A stretch of 10,323 nucleotides of DNA from an uncultured Pseudomonas sp. (lineage in GTDB: Bacteria; Pseudomonadota; Gammaproteobacteria; Pseudomonadales; Pseudomonadaceae), in contig CAMPJN010000107.1 of the NCBI GenBank assembly GCA_946886875.1, positions 1-10,323 on the forward strand, given 5' to 3'. Numbering within the stretch: the first letter of the stretch is position 1; every line of letters starts with the position of its first letter. Positions 1-8,015 of the stretch are shown one piece after another. A model generated the notes under the pieces. The model was given only the letters and a program-made list of their open reading frames with translations. It was not told the origin of the DNA and searched no databases. A program made the translations under genes and the position numbers.

Positions 1-1811
1 TCGCCGAGCAGGATTTCCGCCCGACCCGCTGGATCCGCAACAACCTGCTGCGCGCGCCGAGCAAGGACAGCAAGCCGGTGTTTCTGATCGAGCCGCTGGT
101 GATGCTCGGCGATCTGGACAAGGACATCGAAGGGCGCATCCGCTTCTCGCGCAAGGGCGAAAGCAGCGGTTTCCTCAGCGACTACAGCAAGATGAAGATC
201 ATGGACCTGTCCGAGGTGCATGCCGGTGGCGCCGGTAACGCGCCGATCCTCGGCCAGTACCTGGCGAAGATAATCCTCAACAAGGACACCCAGCGCTTCA
301 GCAATGCCGACTGGAAGTTCATCCACAGCTACCTGATCGATTCCTGCGGGATCAAGGCCAACCAGTCGCGGCTGTATTTCTATATCTTCAGCGCTGGCGG
401 CGGCACCGGCTCGGGCATGGCCTCGGAGTTCGGCCTGGCCCAGCAATTCGCTTACATGAGCAAAACCTTCGACACCAAGAACGCCGACCAGACCCCGGAA
501 AACCGCGACCACAGTTTCGTCTTCGAGCCGATCTTCACCAGCGGCATCTGCATCCTGCCGAACATTTCCGACCAGCGCAGCGAGATGTCCGAAGCGCTGC
601 ACATCAACGCCGGCCGCCTGCTGTGCAAGTACCTGGCCGAGGAATGGGATTTTTCCTACAACTTCGACAACGAGGAAAACAGCGAAGAAAGTGTGATGAA
701 GCGCATCCGCCCGTGGAACGCGATGATGCTGATCTCCAACGACATCATGCGTTACGCCGAGGAAAGCGACGACGGCAATATCCAGAACATCGACGTCAAC
801 GCCATGGAGCGCTACGCCAACCAGTACATTTCCCAACAGATTTTCAACATCCTCACCGCCCAGGCGGTGACCACCGACTACGACCAGAACTACTTCCGCC
901 GCGCCGGCATCGATATCGGCGAAACCATTCGCCTGGACGCCAACGACCTGTTTATGAGCCTGGCCGGCCCGGTGGCGGTGGCCTATGCCGAATCCGTGGT
1001 GCCGGAATACACCCCGGCCACCGCAGAAAAATTCCGCGTATTGGACAAAGAACAACCGCGCCTGAATATCGACGACCTGTTCTTCCGCTCCATCGATCTG
1101 CCGCACTTCAATAAGGTGACCCAGGCCATCGAAGGCATCAGCCTGCTGCCGATCGAGTCCAAGCGTTACCGCCAGGCGCTGGAGCAGTACAAGCGCTCCG
1201 ACTACAACGCCGATGAGCTCAGCGATTTGCACTTCTTCAAGAACTGCTCATCGGTGGTGTCGATCGTCTCGCTGCCAAAAGACTACAAGCTGTCCTACAT
1301 GGACCTGAACCGGCTCAAGAGCCATCTCAACAGCCTGTTCCCCAACACCACATTGAAGCGCTACGCCCTGGTCATCGGCGCCTCGGCCAACCTGTCGCTG
1401 ACCACCCTGATCGTCAAGAGCCCGTGCCTGTCGGACGATTTCCTGACCCTGATCGTGGCCTTTATCAAGCGCTGCTTCGCCCGCGACCAGCATCGCTTCG
1501 ACGACAGCCTGGATACCGCGATTCTCGACTTCATCGTCGCCGATCACTTCGACGAGGCGCGGGTCGATGCCATGCTCAACGAGTACGAGAACCCGGCGAA
1601 GATCCTCGATACCAACTGGTACGCGATCAAACCGATGTATGAGAAAAAGTACCGCGAGCTGATCCATGAGCCGGAGAAGTTCGTCTCGATCAACGACATT
1701 CGCCTGAGCCGCGACAGTGTCAAGAAAGCCATCAAGTACCTGCGCGAGATTTACCGCCACCGCATCGGCAAGACCCGCGTCATCTCGCTCAACGACTACC
1801 ACAGCAAATAG
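1..1811 (+). CDS. Bacterial tubulin/FtsZ-like GTPase superfamily protein (5' end missing)
   Basis: Seen: the frame is open from the left edge (first full codon at 3) to TAG at 1809-1811, about 602 residues. The GTG at 78 is internal and not a real start, because the frame continues upstream with ordinary protein sequence. Codons 396-416 encode GGGTGSG, the tubulin/FtsZ T4 glycine signature, preceded by a hydrophobic strand (LYFYIFSA) and followed by a helix, as in the tubulin fold. Further on, PWNAMMLISNDIM (about 709-747) resembles the strand and Asn-containing loop that contacts the nucleotide base. No membrane segment or signal peptide is visible. Known: bacteria carry FtsZ-like families distinct from FtsZ (Pfam 'Tubulin like'), proposed to act in membrane remodelling. 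The length and divergence exclude cell-division FtsZ. Inference: a cytoplasmic GTP-binding, possibly filament-forming protein. Partners would lie left of the window, and nothing downstream looks functionally linked. Substrate and role are unknown. Confidence 0.75.
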   Translation, partial: AEQDFRPTRWIRNNLLRAPSKDSKPVFLIEPLVMLGDLDKDIEGRIRFSRKGESSGFLSDYSKMKIMDLSEVHAGGAGNAPILGQYLAKIILNKDTQRFSNADWKFIHSYLIDSCGIKANQSRLYFYIFSAGGGTGSGMASEFGLAQQFAYMSKTFDTKNADQTPENRDHSFVFEPIFTSGICILPNISDQRSEMSEALHINAGRLLCKYLAEEWDFSYNFDNEENSEESVMKRIRPWNAMMLISNDIMRYAEESDDGNIQNIDVNAMERYANQYISQQIFNILTAQAVTTDYDQNYFRRAGIDIGETIRLDANDLFMSLAGPVAVAYAESVVPEYTPATAEKFRVLDKEQPRLNIDDLFFRSIDLPHFNKVTQAIEGISLLPIESKRYRQALEQYKRSDYNADELSDLHFFKNCSSVVSIVSLPKDYKLSYMDLNRLKSHLNSLFPNTTLKRYALVIGASANLSLTTLIVKSPCLSDDFLTLIVAFIKRCFARDQHRFDDSLDTAILDFIVADHFDEARVDAMLNEYENPAKILDTNWYAIKPMYEKKYRELIHEPEKFVSINDIRLSRDSVKKAIKYLREIYRHRIGKTRVISLNDYHSK

Positions 1812-1886
1812 CCGGTCCAATAGCATCTATTGGCCACTATTGAACTAAGCTGCGGGTAAACACGCATAGCGAATTATCGGAAGACT
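1812..1886. promoter_or_regulatory. Short intergenic region with a small perfect hairpin (1817-1833)
   Basis: Just after the tubulin-like stop codon lies CCAATAG-cat-CTATTGG (1817-1833), a perfect 7-bp inverted repeat with a 3-nt loop. It is AT-rich and has no following T run, so it is not a convincing intrinsic terminator; it could be a weak RNA-end hairpin or a protein site. Downstream, TTGAAC (1840-1845) resembles a -35 box, but the best -10 partner (CATAGC, 1865-1870) is poor and 19 bp away. A promoter for the cyclase gene probably lies here, but I cannot place it. Confidence 0.3.
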
Positions 1887-3563
1887 ATGCATGCGCTTCA
1901 GGTAGTCGTGATGCCAATATCCATTCGCCGCCGATTAGCAGCAAGACGAGGCCAGCGCCTCGTCTTGCTGCTGGTGACTATTCTCGCTATCCAACTATTG
2001 CCAAGCCAGCTCGCGGCCGCGGAGCCTCTGAGGCTGCAGTTGCGCTGGCTGCATCAATTCCAGTTCGCCGGCTATTACATGGCGCAGGAGAAAGGCTACT
2101 ACCGGCAAGCCGGGCTGGATGTCGAGATACTCGAAGGCGGGCCCCATGCGCCCAAGCCCATCGATAAGCTGCTGGCCGGCGAGGCGGACTTCACGATATC
2201 CAACAGCGGCCTGGTTATCGCCCACATGCAAGGCAAGCCGGTGGTCGCGCTGGCGGCGATCATGCAGACCTCGCCGATCGTCTGGATCGTACGCGCCGAC
2301 TCGGGCATCTATTCGCCCCATGATCTGGCCGGCAAGCGGGTGATGCTGATGCCGCCGCCGGAAAGCACCGAGCTGCTGGTCACCCTGGCCCGCGAGGGCA
2401 TCGACCTCAATCGCCTTGAAGTGCAACCGACCAGCTTCAACCCCCAGGATCTGATCGACCGTAAAACCGACGCCTATGACGGCTATAGCACCAACGAACC
2501 CTTCTGGCTGAAACAACAGGGCGTCGACTACCGCCTGATCATCCCGCGCGAGTATGGCGTCAACTACTACAACGACGTTCTGGCCACCCGCCAAGCCGTG
2601 CTGGATAAGCGACCGCAGGATGTCAGAGCCTTCGTCCAGGCCAGCCTCGCCGGCTGGCAATATGCGCTGGATCACATCGAAGAAAGCGTGCAACTGATCC
2701 ACCGACGCTATGCGCCGAACAAAAGCCTGGAACATCTGCGTTTCGAGGCAGAAGAACTGAAAAAACTGATCCTGCCGGAGCTGGTGCAGCTCGGCCATAT
2801 GAATCCCGGTCGCTGGGAAACCATCGCTCGCAATTACGCAGAACTGGGCTTGGCCAAAGGGTCGGTCGACCTCGATGGTTTCATCTACAGGCAACAACCC
2901 ACCACCGATTACCGCTTGCTTTACAAAGTGTTGGCGGGCTCATTGCTGTCATTGCTGGTACTGGGTGGCGTGGCCTTGCGCTTCGCCCATCTGACACGCC
3001 GGCTGCGCCATGAAATCGCGCTACGCCGCCAGGCCGAAAGCGAACTGCTGAACAGCAACCAACAATTGGAAGTCATGGCCAACACCGATCTGCTCACCGG
3101 TCAGCTGACCCGGCGCAAATTCGAGGAGGTGATCGACAAGGAGATCAAGCGCGCCGAACGCTACGGCTTTCCACTGTCACTGGTGTTTCTGGATATCGAC
3201 CATTTCAAGCAGATCAACGACGAACATGGCCACGAAGTCGGCGACCGGGTGCTCAGCGCCATGGCGGCGCGGATCAAGGCGCAACTACGCGAGTCCGATA
3301 GCCTGTGCCGCTGGGGCGGTGAAGAGTTCATCGTGCTGATGCCGCATATCGACCTAGATCTGGTGTGCACGCTGGCGGAGAAACTGCGCGCCATGCTGGC
3401 CGCCACGCCCTTGATCGAGAACATCCACGTCACCGCCAGCTTCGGCGTGGCGCAGTGGCAGCCCGGCCAGGACCTGGGCACGCTGATGCAACGCGCCGAC
3501 AAGATGCTTTACCGCGCCAAACAACTCGGCCGCAACCGGGTGGAGTGTTATCTGCCTGATTGA
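1887..3563 (+). CDS. Membrane diguanylate cyclase with periplasmic NMT1/THI5-like ligand-binding domain
   Basis: Predicted to make cyclic di-GMP from two GTP in response to a periplasmic ligand. Order of parts (558 aa): basic N-terminus and signal/anchor helix (about 22-45, ending LAAAEP); NMT1/THI5-like substrate-binding domain (about 47-340, with LRWLHQFQFAGYYMAQEKGYY, typical of this fold); one membrane helix (about 345-365); a short coiled-coil linker; GGDEF domain (about 395-556). Active-site residues are present: D436-I-D438, N444 and D453 in the metal/guanine segment, and GGEEF at 477-481. The inhibitory site RxxD (R468-E-S-D471) sits five residues before GGEEF, so product inhibition is likely. 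The usual DxLTGLxNRR motif reads DLLTGQLTRR here. The start is uncertain: ATG 1887 has GGA 5 nt upstream, while ATG 1911 has AGG 8 nt upstream and gives a tidier signal peptide. The ligand is unknown; the binding-protein family includes thiamine-precursor and sulfonate/nitrate binders. The gene ends 2 bp from the convergent isomerase stop. Confidence 0.88.
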   Translation: MHALQVVVMPISIRRRLAARRGQRLVLLLVTILAIQLLPSQLAAAEPLRLQLRWLHQFQFAGYYMAQEKGYYRQAGLDVEILEGGPHAPKPIDKLLAGEADFTISNSGLVIAHMQGKPVVALAAIMQTSPIVWIVRADSGIYSPHDLAGKRVMLMPPPESTELLVTLAREGIDLNRLEVQPTSFNPQDLIDRKTDAYDGYSTNEPFWLKQQGVDYRLIIPREYGVNYYNDVLATRQAVLDKRPQDVRAFVQASLAGWQYALDHIEESVQLIHRRYAPNKSLEHLRFEAEELKKLILPELVQLGHMNPGRWETIARNYAELGLAKGSVDLDGFIYRQQPTTDYRLLYKVLAGSLLSLLVLGGVALRFAHLTRRLRHEIALRRQAESELLNSNQQLEVMANTDLLTGQLTRRKFEEVIDKEIKRAERYGFPLSLVFLDIDHFKQINDEHGHEVGDRVLSAMAARIKAQLRESDSLCRWGGEEFIVLMPHIDLDLVCTLAEKLRAMLAATPLIENIHVTASFGVAQWQPGQDLGTLMQRADKMLYRAKQLGRNRVECYLPD

Positions 3564-3565
3564 AT

Positions 3566-4354
3566 TTAGAGTTCAGCGTTACGCCAAGTCGGCAGCCAGG
3601 CCAGGGTCGCCTGGGTGCCCTGCTCGCCCGGCTTGTATTCGGCGCCCAGCCAGGCGGCGTAGCCGCTTTCGCGCAACGCACGCAATATCGGCACAAAATC
3701 CACCCGCCCGCTACCCGGCGCGCCCCGTCCCGGACAATCGGCGAATTGCACATGGCCGATTCGCCCCGTCAGCAAAGCCACACCCGCGCCCGGTTCAATG
3801 CCTTGGCGGGCCATATGGTAAAGGTCGTACTGGGCAAACAGATTCGGATGATCCACACACCTGAGCAGCTGATCCAGGTGCTCGGGGGTGTTGATCAGAA
3901 AGTCCGGCATATCCAGCGGGTTGATCGCCTCGACCAATACGCGGATACCGAGAGTCTCGAAAGCGCTGGCGGCGTTGCGCAGATTGGTGGCCAAGGTCGC
4001 CAACGCCTGCTCGCGATCGAGCCCGGCGGCCAGCCGCCCCGGCAATACATTGACGCAGGCCGGTCGGACCATCACGGCATAGGTCAGCGCCTGAGCCAGC
4101 GCGGCATCGAACTCGCCCTGGCGCGCCGGTACCGCTGCTAGCCCCGCACCGCCCGTCATCAAATCGCCGGCCGGCAGATTGATCAGCACCAGCGGCATGC
4201 CGGCCGCGGCCAGCGCCTCTTTCAGGCGAATGGCCGGCAGTTCATAGGGAAACTGAATTTCCACCCCATCGAAACCAGCGGCAGCGGCGGCGACCACCCG
4301 TTCGATCAGCGGTAGCTCGGTGAACAGCATGGATAAATTGGCGGCGATTTTCAT
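3566..4354 (-). CDS. hyi: Hydroxypyruvate isomerase (Hyi/OtnI family)
   Basis: A 262-aa TIM-barrel sugar-isomerase-like protein. It should interconvert hydroxypyruvate and tartronate semialdehyde, or act on 2-oxo-tetronate phosphate if it is an OtnI-type member. Family landmarks are all in place: ANLSMLF near the N-terminus, NLPAGD (59-64), VEAIN with catalytic-type E142, QYDLYHM (175-181), GHVQFADCPGRG (200-211) and AEYKPG with the second acidic residue E239. The length matches E. coli Hyi (258 aa) closely. Compared with that enzyme, two loop positions differ (ADNP to ADCP, RGEPG to RGAPG), suggesting a paralogue branch. The gene lies downstream of the reductase on the same strand, 138 bp away with an inverted repeat between, so co-transcription is likely but not certain. 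No good Shine-Dalgarno sequence is visible before the ATG at 4354. The stop (3566-3568) nearly abuts the convergent cyclase stop. Glyoxylate carboligase (gcl) is not in the window. Confidence 0.85.
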   Translation of the reverse strand: MKIAANLSMLFTELPLIERVVAAAAAGFDGVEIQFPYELPAIRLKEALAAAGMPLVLINLPAGDLMTGGAGLAAVPARQGEFDAALAQALTYAVMVRPACVNVLPGRLAAGLDREQALATLATNLRNAASAFETLGIRVLVEAINPLDMPDFLINTPEHLDQLLRCVDHPNLFAQYDLYHMARQGIEPGAGVALLTGRIGHVQFADCPGRGAPGSGRVDFVPILRALRESGYAAWLGAEYKPGEQGTQATLAWLPTWRNAEL

Positions 4355-4393
4355 AACGATGATCCGATCAGAAGCTGCACGCAGCTTTTGTAG

Positions 4394-4460
4394 GGTGGGT
4401 TAGTGGCGCAGAGCAGAACTTCAATATCGGGTGCGAAATTTGCGCGCCACGTAACCCACC
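4394..4460. repeat. REP/MITE-like inverted repeat between the reductase and isomerase genes
   Basis: The left arm 4394-4409 (GGTGGGTTAGTGGCGC) pairs with the right arm 4444-4460 (GCGCCACGTAACCCACC). This gives 9 bp plus 7 bp of perfect stem interrupted by one bulged G (4451), closing a 34-nt loop. It lies in the 138-bp gap between the reductase stop (4493) and the isomerase start (4354). The GTAGGGTGGGTTA...AACCCACC ends resemble a motif I recall as recurrent between genes in several proteobacteria, so a dispersed palindromic element is likely. It could also act as an RNA hairpin tuning expression of the downstream isomerase. Copy number cannot be judged from this window. Confidence 0.6.
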
Positions 4461-4492
4461 AGGCGATTTTCGGTTTATCCACGGGATCACCG

Positions 4493-5383
4493 TCACACCT
4501 CGGACTCCCGATACAACTGCACCAGGGTCGCCGGATCGCGCTCCAGGTTGCCCTGACTGCCGTGCAAACGCATCAATTGCGCCGCCAGGCCGCTGAGCGG
4601 AGTCGCCGAACCTATTTCGCGGGACAGTTTGACTGCGCTGTCGAGATCCTTGAGCAGGGTGCGTACATGCCACTTGATCGGCTCGAACTGGCTGGCAGCC
4701 ATTTGCGGTGCGAGTATCTGTAGCGGTTTGGAATCGGCGAAACCGCCGATCAAGGCCGGCGCAAGCAAATTGGCATCGACCCCGGATTTCTCCGCCAGGG
4801 CAACCACTTCGGCGATCACCAGAGCGTTGCAGGCGACGATCATCTGATTGCAGATCTTGGTCACCTGGCCGGCGCCAACATCGCCCATACGAGTCAGGTG
4901 GGAACCAAGGTGAGCAAGAATCGGCCGCACCCGTTCGATGTCCTCCTCGTCGCCACCGGCCATGATGGTCAGGCTGCCGTTCGCCGCGCCAGGAGTGCCG
5001 CCGGAAACCGGCGCATCCACCCAGCGCATGCCGGTCCGCGCTTCAAGTTCCGCGGCCATTTCTCGGGTCGCGGCGGGTTCCAGGCTGGAGAAGTCCACCA
5101 ACAACTGCCCAGCCCGCGCGGTTTCAACGATGCCGCCGGGGCCGAAGACCACCTCGCGCACCACCTCGGTATTGGCCAGGCAGAGCATCACCACGGCGGC
5201 ATCCTCGCAGAGTTCCGACGGCGTCAGCGCCCGCTCAGCGCCCTGCTCCAGCAGCGGCAGGCATTTATCCAGCGTGCGATTCCAGACCTTCAGCGGATAG
5301 CCGGCCGCCAGCAGTCGCCTGGTCATAGGCAGGCCCATCAGGCCAATACCGGCGAACGCCAGGGCGGGAAGCGATGAGGACAT
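4493..5383 (-). CDS. NAD(P)-dependent beta-hydroxyacid dehydrogenase, tartronate semialdehyde reductase-like
   Basis: A 296-aa member of the 3-hydroxyisobutyrate dehydrogenase superfamily. It has an N-terminal Rossmann fold with GIGLMG (12-17) and WNRT after the second strand (34-37), whose Arg favours NADP(H) over NAD. The substrate-binding loop is DAPVSGGTPGA (123-133), and GQVTKICNQ (172-180) supplies the catalytic Lys176 and Asn179. The helical C-terminal domain includes KDLDSA. Length is normal. The downstream hydroxypyruvate isomerase points to 2-hydroxy-3-oxopropionate (tartronate semialdehyde) reduction to D-glycerate. A threonate dehydrogenase (LtnD-like) role is the main alternative, but no OtnK/OtnC partner gene is here. 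The ATG at 5383 is preceded by CTGGAG at good spacing. It is transcribed away from the transporter operon out of the 5384-5515 region, so the two may share control. I leave the symbol blank because glxR/garR/ltnD cannot be told apart by eye. Confidence 0.83.
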   Translation of the reverse strand: MSSSLPALAFAGIGLMGLPMTRRLLAAGYPLKVWNRTLDKCLPLLEQGAERALTPSELCEDAAVVMLCLANTEVVREVVFGPGGIVETARAGQLLVDFSSLEPAATREMAAELEARTGMRWVDAPVSGGTPGAANGSLTIMAGGDEEDIERVRPILAHLGSHLTRMGDVGAGQVTKICNQMIVACNALVIAEVVALAEKSGVDANLLAPALIGGFADSKPLQILAPQMAASQFEPIKWHVRTLLKDLDSAVKLSREIGSATPLSGLAAQLMRLHGSQGNLERDPATLVQLYRESEV

Positions 5384-5515
5384 GGTCGGACTCCAGTTAG
5401 AAGGTGACGGCTATCTTAACGTGGCCCGTCCAACGTGGACCGGCCCAACCTACACAAAACCGCCAATCCCTTTATACTCCGCCGGCTTTCCCCGCTATTG
5501 AACCGGAGACCCCCA
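5384..5515. promoter_or_regulatory. Divergent promoter region with a hyphenated palindrome and a -10 box
   Basis: This 132-bp gap separates the minus-strand reductase and the plus-strand transporter operon. Seen: GGCCcGTCCA (5423-5432) and TGGACcGGCC (5436-5445) form a palindrome around ACG with 9 of 10 positions matching per arm, a typical shape for a dimeric repressor or activator site. TATACT (5473-5478) is a strong -10-like box on the plus strand, 38 bp before the binding-protein ATG; no good -35 box accompanies it (CTACAC at 17 bp spacing), so activation may be needed. The ribosome site CCGGAG (5503-5508) fixes the ATG at 5516. No regulator gene is adjacent. Confidence 0.45.
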
Positions 5516-6379
5516 ATGTTGAAACGTACCCTGGCACTCGCCGCAGGCGTAGCCCTGTGCTTTACCGCTGCAGTTTCCCAAGCCGCCGACGTCCTGCGCG
5601 TCTCGGCCATCCCCGATGAAGCCCCCACCGAACTGCTGCGCAAATTCGAGCCGCTGGGCGCTTACCTCGAGCAACAACTGGGCATGAAGGTCGAGTTCGT
5701 GCCGGTATCCGACTACGCCGCCGTGGTCGAAGCCATCGCCGCCGACCGCATCGACCTGGCCTGGCTCGGGGGTTTCACCTTCGTTCAGACCCGCCTGAAA
5801 ACCGCTGACAGCCAACACCCGGCGATTCCGCTGGTGCAGCGCGCCGAAGACGAAAAATTCACCAGCAAGATCATCAGCGCCGACCCGGCGGTGAAGTCGC
5901 TGCAGGACCTCAAAGGCAAAACCTTCGCTTTCGGCTCGGTGTCCTCGACTTCCGGTAGCCTGATGCCACGCTTCTTTATGGTGCAGGACGGCATCGAACC
6001 GGAGAAATTCTTCAGCCGCATCGCCTATTCCGGCGCCCACGACGCCACCGCCGCCTGGGTCCAGGCTGGCAAGGCCGACGGCGGCGTGCTCAACGCCTCG
6101 GTATGGGACAAGCTGGTCGCGGCCGGCAAGGTCGATACCGACAAGGTCAAAGTCATCGCCACCACCCCGCCCTACTTCGATTACAACTGGACGGTGCGCG
6201 GCACTCTCGACGCTGGTCTACGCGACAAGATTAAAGTAGCGTTCCTCGCCCTCGACCCGGCTAACCCGGAGCACAAGGCGATTCTCGACCTGCAAGCAGC
6301 CAGCCGCTTTATCGAAACCAAAGCCGAAAATTATCAAGGCATCGAAAAAGCAGCTTACGCGGCCGGCCTATTGAAGTGA
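5516..6379 (+). CDS. Periplasmic substrate-binding protein of a PhnD-family ABC importer (putative selenate/oxyanion type)
   Basis: A 287-aa periplasmic protein that captures an anion for the ABC transporter encoded just downstream. Seen: a clean signal peptide ([11 protein letters not shown], cleavage near AVSQAA/D at residue 24), then the PhnD/PtxB-type type-2 fold: [69 protein letters not shown] (ligand-loop serines), and [19 protein letters not shown]. Start: the frame is open further up, but ATG 5516 has CCGGAG 7 nt upstream and begins the signal peptide. The [13 protein letters not shown] and [11 protein letters not shown] wording recalls the group annotated in pseudomonads as 'putative selenate ABC transporter' rather than true phosphonate binders; no phn lyase or ptx genes are nearby. 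Substrate choice among selenate, phosphonate, phosphite or a related oxyanion is an inference. It overlaps the ATPase gene by 4 bp (GTGA). Confidence 0.83.
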   Translation: MLKRTLALAAGVALCFTAAVSQAADVLRVSAIPDEAPTELLRKFEPLGAYLEQQLGMKVEFVPVSDYAAVVEAIAADRIDLAWLGGFTFVQTRLKTADSQHPAIPLVQRAEDEKFTSKIISADPAVKSLQDLKGKTFAFGSVSSTSGSLMPRFFMVQDGIEPEKFFSRIAYSGAHDATAAWVQAGKADGGVLNASVWDKLVAAGKVDTDKVKVIATTPPYFDYNWTVRGTLDAGLRDKIKVAFLALDPANPEHKAILDLQAASRFIETKAENYQGIEKAAYAAGLLK

Positions 6380-7179
6380 GTGTCAGCCTCCGCGGCGTGG
6401 GTTTGACCCACGCCAACGGCCAGGTTGCGCTCAGCGGTATCGATCTGCAGGTACGCAGCGGCGAGCGGCTGGCGATTATCGGCCCCTCGGGCGCCGGCAA
6501 AACCAGCCTGCTGCGTGTGCTTGCCAGCAATCTGCAACCGACCATGGGCGAGATCGGCCTGCTCGACCAACAGCCCTGGCAAATGCCCGCCGGTCGACGG
6601 CAGCAGTTGCGCGCGCGCATCGGTTTGATCCACCAAAGCCCACCGCTGCCGCCGCGCCAACGGGTAATCACCGCGGTACTGGCCGGCAAGCTGGGGCAAT
6701 GGTCGTTGGGCAAAAGCCTGCTCAATCTGCTGTATCCGCTGGACATCCCAGGCGCCCGGGCGGCGCTTGCCCGCCTGGACCTGGCGGACAAACTGTTCGA
6801 GCGCTGCGACCAGCTTTCCGGCGGTCAGTTGCAGCGCGTGGGCATAGCCCGAGTGCTGTACCAGGCGCCGGAACTGATACTCGCAGACGAGCCAGTGTCG
6901 GCCATGGACCCGGTACTCGCCGGGCATACCCTGAGCGTGCTCAACGAAGAAGCCAGCAGACGCGGCATAACACTGCTGGCCAGCCTGCATGCGACCGAAC
7001 TTGCCCTGGCGCATTTCCCGCGGATTATCGGCGTGCGCGAGGGGCGCATTCTGTTCGACCTGCCGCCAGCCGAAATCGCCCCGGCGCAGCTCGATGCGCT
7101 CTACGCCAACGAGCAGTTGCAGACATTGCCCGCCTCGCCAGCCGCGGCGCCGGTCTGTCTACAGATCCCGCGATGCTGA
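6376..7179 (+). CDS. ABC importer ATPase (PhnC-like)
   Basis: A 267-aa cytoplasmic nucleotide-binding subunit that powers the importer. Walker A GPSGAGKT is at 36-43, the Q-loop Gln at 87, signature LSGGQ at 147-151, Walker B LILADE at 167-172 with catalytic Glu172, the D-loop region reads SAMDP (175-179), and the switch His is H205 in SLHATE. All motifs needed for ATP hydrolysis are present. The start is GTG at 6376, overlapping the binding-protein stop as GTGA, which indicates translational coupling; no ATG lies near the N-terminal strand. About 35 residues follow the last conserved part and end in a Pro/Ala-rich tail (PASPAAAPV). The gene overlaps the first permease by 7 bp. The family includes PhnC (phosphonate) and PtxA (phosphite); the substrate follows the binding protein. 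Confidence 0.9.
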   Translation: MSVSLRGVGLTHANGQVALSGIDLQVRSGERLAIIGPSGAGKTSLLRVLASNLQPTMGEIGLLDQQPWQMPAGRRQQLRARIGLIHQSPPLPPRQRVITAVLAGKLGQWSLGKSLLNLLYPLDIPGARAALARLDLADKLFERCDQLSGGQLQRVGIARVLYQAPELILADEPVSAMDPVLAGHTLSVLNEEASRRGITLLASLHATELALAHFPRIIGVREGRILFDLPPAEIAPAQLDALYANEQLQTLPASPAAAPVCLQIPRC

Positions 7180-8015
7180 AACCCGCGCCCCTGTCCCCTG
7201 TGCTACGCGACCCCGCCGCACTGCCACGCCTGGCGCTGACGCTGCTGGCGCTGTTGCTGTTATGGCCGGGTTTGCAGCTCAGTGAACTAAACCTGGCGGT
7301 GCTGGCCGAGCGCGATAACGCCGCCAATATGGGGCGCTTTCTCGCCGACTTCTGGCCACCGGCGCACGAGCCGGAGTTCCTCCGCCTGCTCGGTCGCGCG
7401 ACCCTGGAAACCCTGGCCATCGCCACCGCGGGCATGGCCCTGGCGCTGTTGATCGCGGTTCCCGGTGCCTTGCTCGCCAGCCGCGCCTTATCGCTGTCGG
7501 CGCTGCACCGCGACGGCCGCCCGGTCTGGTGGGCGCAAGCCCTGCGCTGGCCGGTGCGCGGCCTGTTGATCGTATTGCGCAGCGTACCGGAGATCGTCTG
7601 GGCATTGCTGTTCGTCCGCGCCGTCGGCCTCGGCCCCACCGCCGGGGTGCTGGCCATCGCGATCACCTACAGCGGCATGCTCGGCAAGGTCTATGCGGAG
7701 ATTTTCGAATCGGTCGACCCGCGTCCCAGCCGCGCCCTGCTGCTGGCCGGCAGCCCACGTCTGACGGCGTTCGCCTATGGCATCCTGCCCAACGCCGCGG
7801 CGGAGATGCTCTCCTACAGTGTCTACCGCTGGGAATGCGCTATCCGCGCCTCAGTGATCATGGGCTTCGTCGGCGCCGGCGGTTTGGGCCAACAGATCGA
7901 TCTGTCGATGCGCATGTTCGCCGGCGGCGAAGTCGCAAGCATGCTCTTGACCTTCCTCGCCCTGGTACTGCTCGCCGACCAGATCAGCCGCTTGCTGCGC
8001 ACGAGGCTGCTATGA
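7173..8015 (+). CDS. ABC importer permease 1 (PhnE-like)
   Basis: A 280-aa inner-membrane subunit forming half of the translocation path. The frame is open well upstream, but that stretch is only the antisense-frame reading of the ATPase gene. ATG 7173 (inside ATGCTGA) begins just before the first hydrophobic helix, [14 protein letters not shown]. Further membrane segments lie at [63 protein letters not shown] and [18 protein letters not shown]. The coupling loop reads [20 protein letters not shown], a degenerate EAA motif of the kind seen in Phn[13 protein letters not shown] and [12 protein letters not shown] are family signatures shared with the second permease, so the two are paralogues. 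It overlaps the genes on both sides (7 bp and 4 bp). Confidence 0.88.
   Translation: MLKPAPLSPVLRDPAALPRLALTLLALLLLWPGLQLSELNLAVLAERDNAANMGRFLADFWPPAHEPEFLRLLGRATLETLAIATAGMALALLIAVPGALLASRALSLSALHRDGRPVWWAQALRWPVRGLLIVLRSVPEIVWALLFVRAVGLGPTAGVLAIAITYSGMLGKVYAEIFESVDPRPSRALLLAGSPRLTAFAYGILPNAAAEMLSYSVYRWECAIRASVIMGFVGAGGLGQQIDLSMRMFAGGEVASMLLTFLALVLLADQISRLLRTRLL

Noticed and set aside
1..1811. Plasmid or phage tubulin (TubZ/PhuZ)
   Set aside because: No phage or plasmid partition genes are visible, and the protein is much longer than those families.
1817..1833. Intrinsic terminator after the tubulin-like gene
   Set aside because: The stem is short and AT-rich and no T run follows.
1995..2897. 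300-codon open frame antisense to the diguanylate cyclase
   Set aside because: Low-complexity composition typical of a GC-rich antisense frame, no ribosome site, and full overlap with a gene that has clear domains.
3560..4141. 193-codon plus-strand frame opposite the isomerase
   Set aside because: It mirrors the isomerase coding sequence, and the isomerase shows full family motifs on the other strand.
5435..5515. Longer start for the binding protein
   Set aside because: It would put 27 polar residues before the signal peptide and overlap the promoter; ATG 5516 has a proper ribosome site.
6699..7172. Upstream extension of permease 1
   Set aside because: The extension is an Arg/Pro-rich reading of the ATPase gene; the real start is ATG 7173 just before the first membrane helix.
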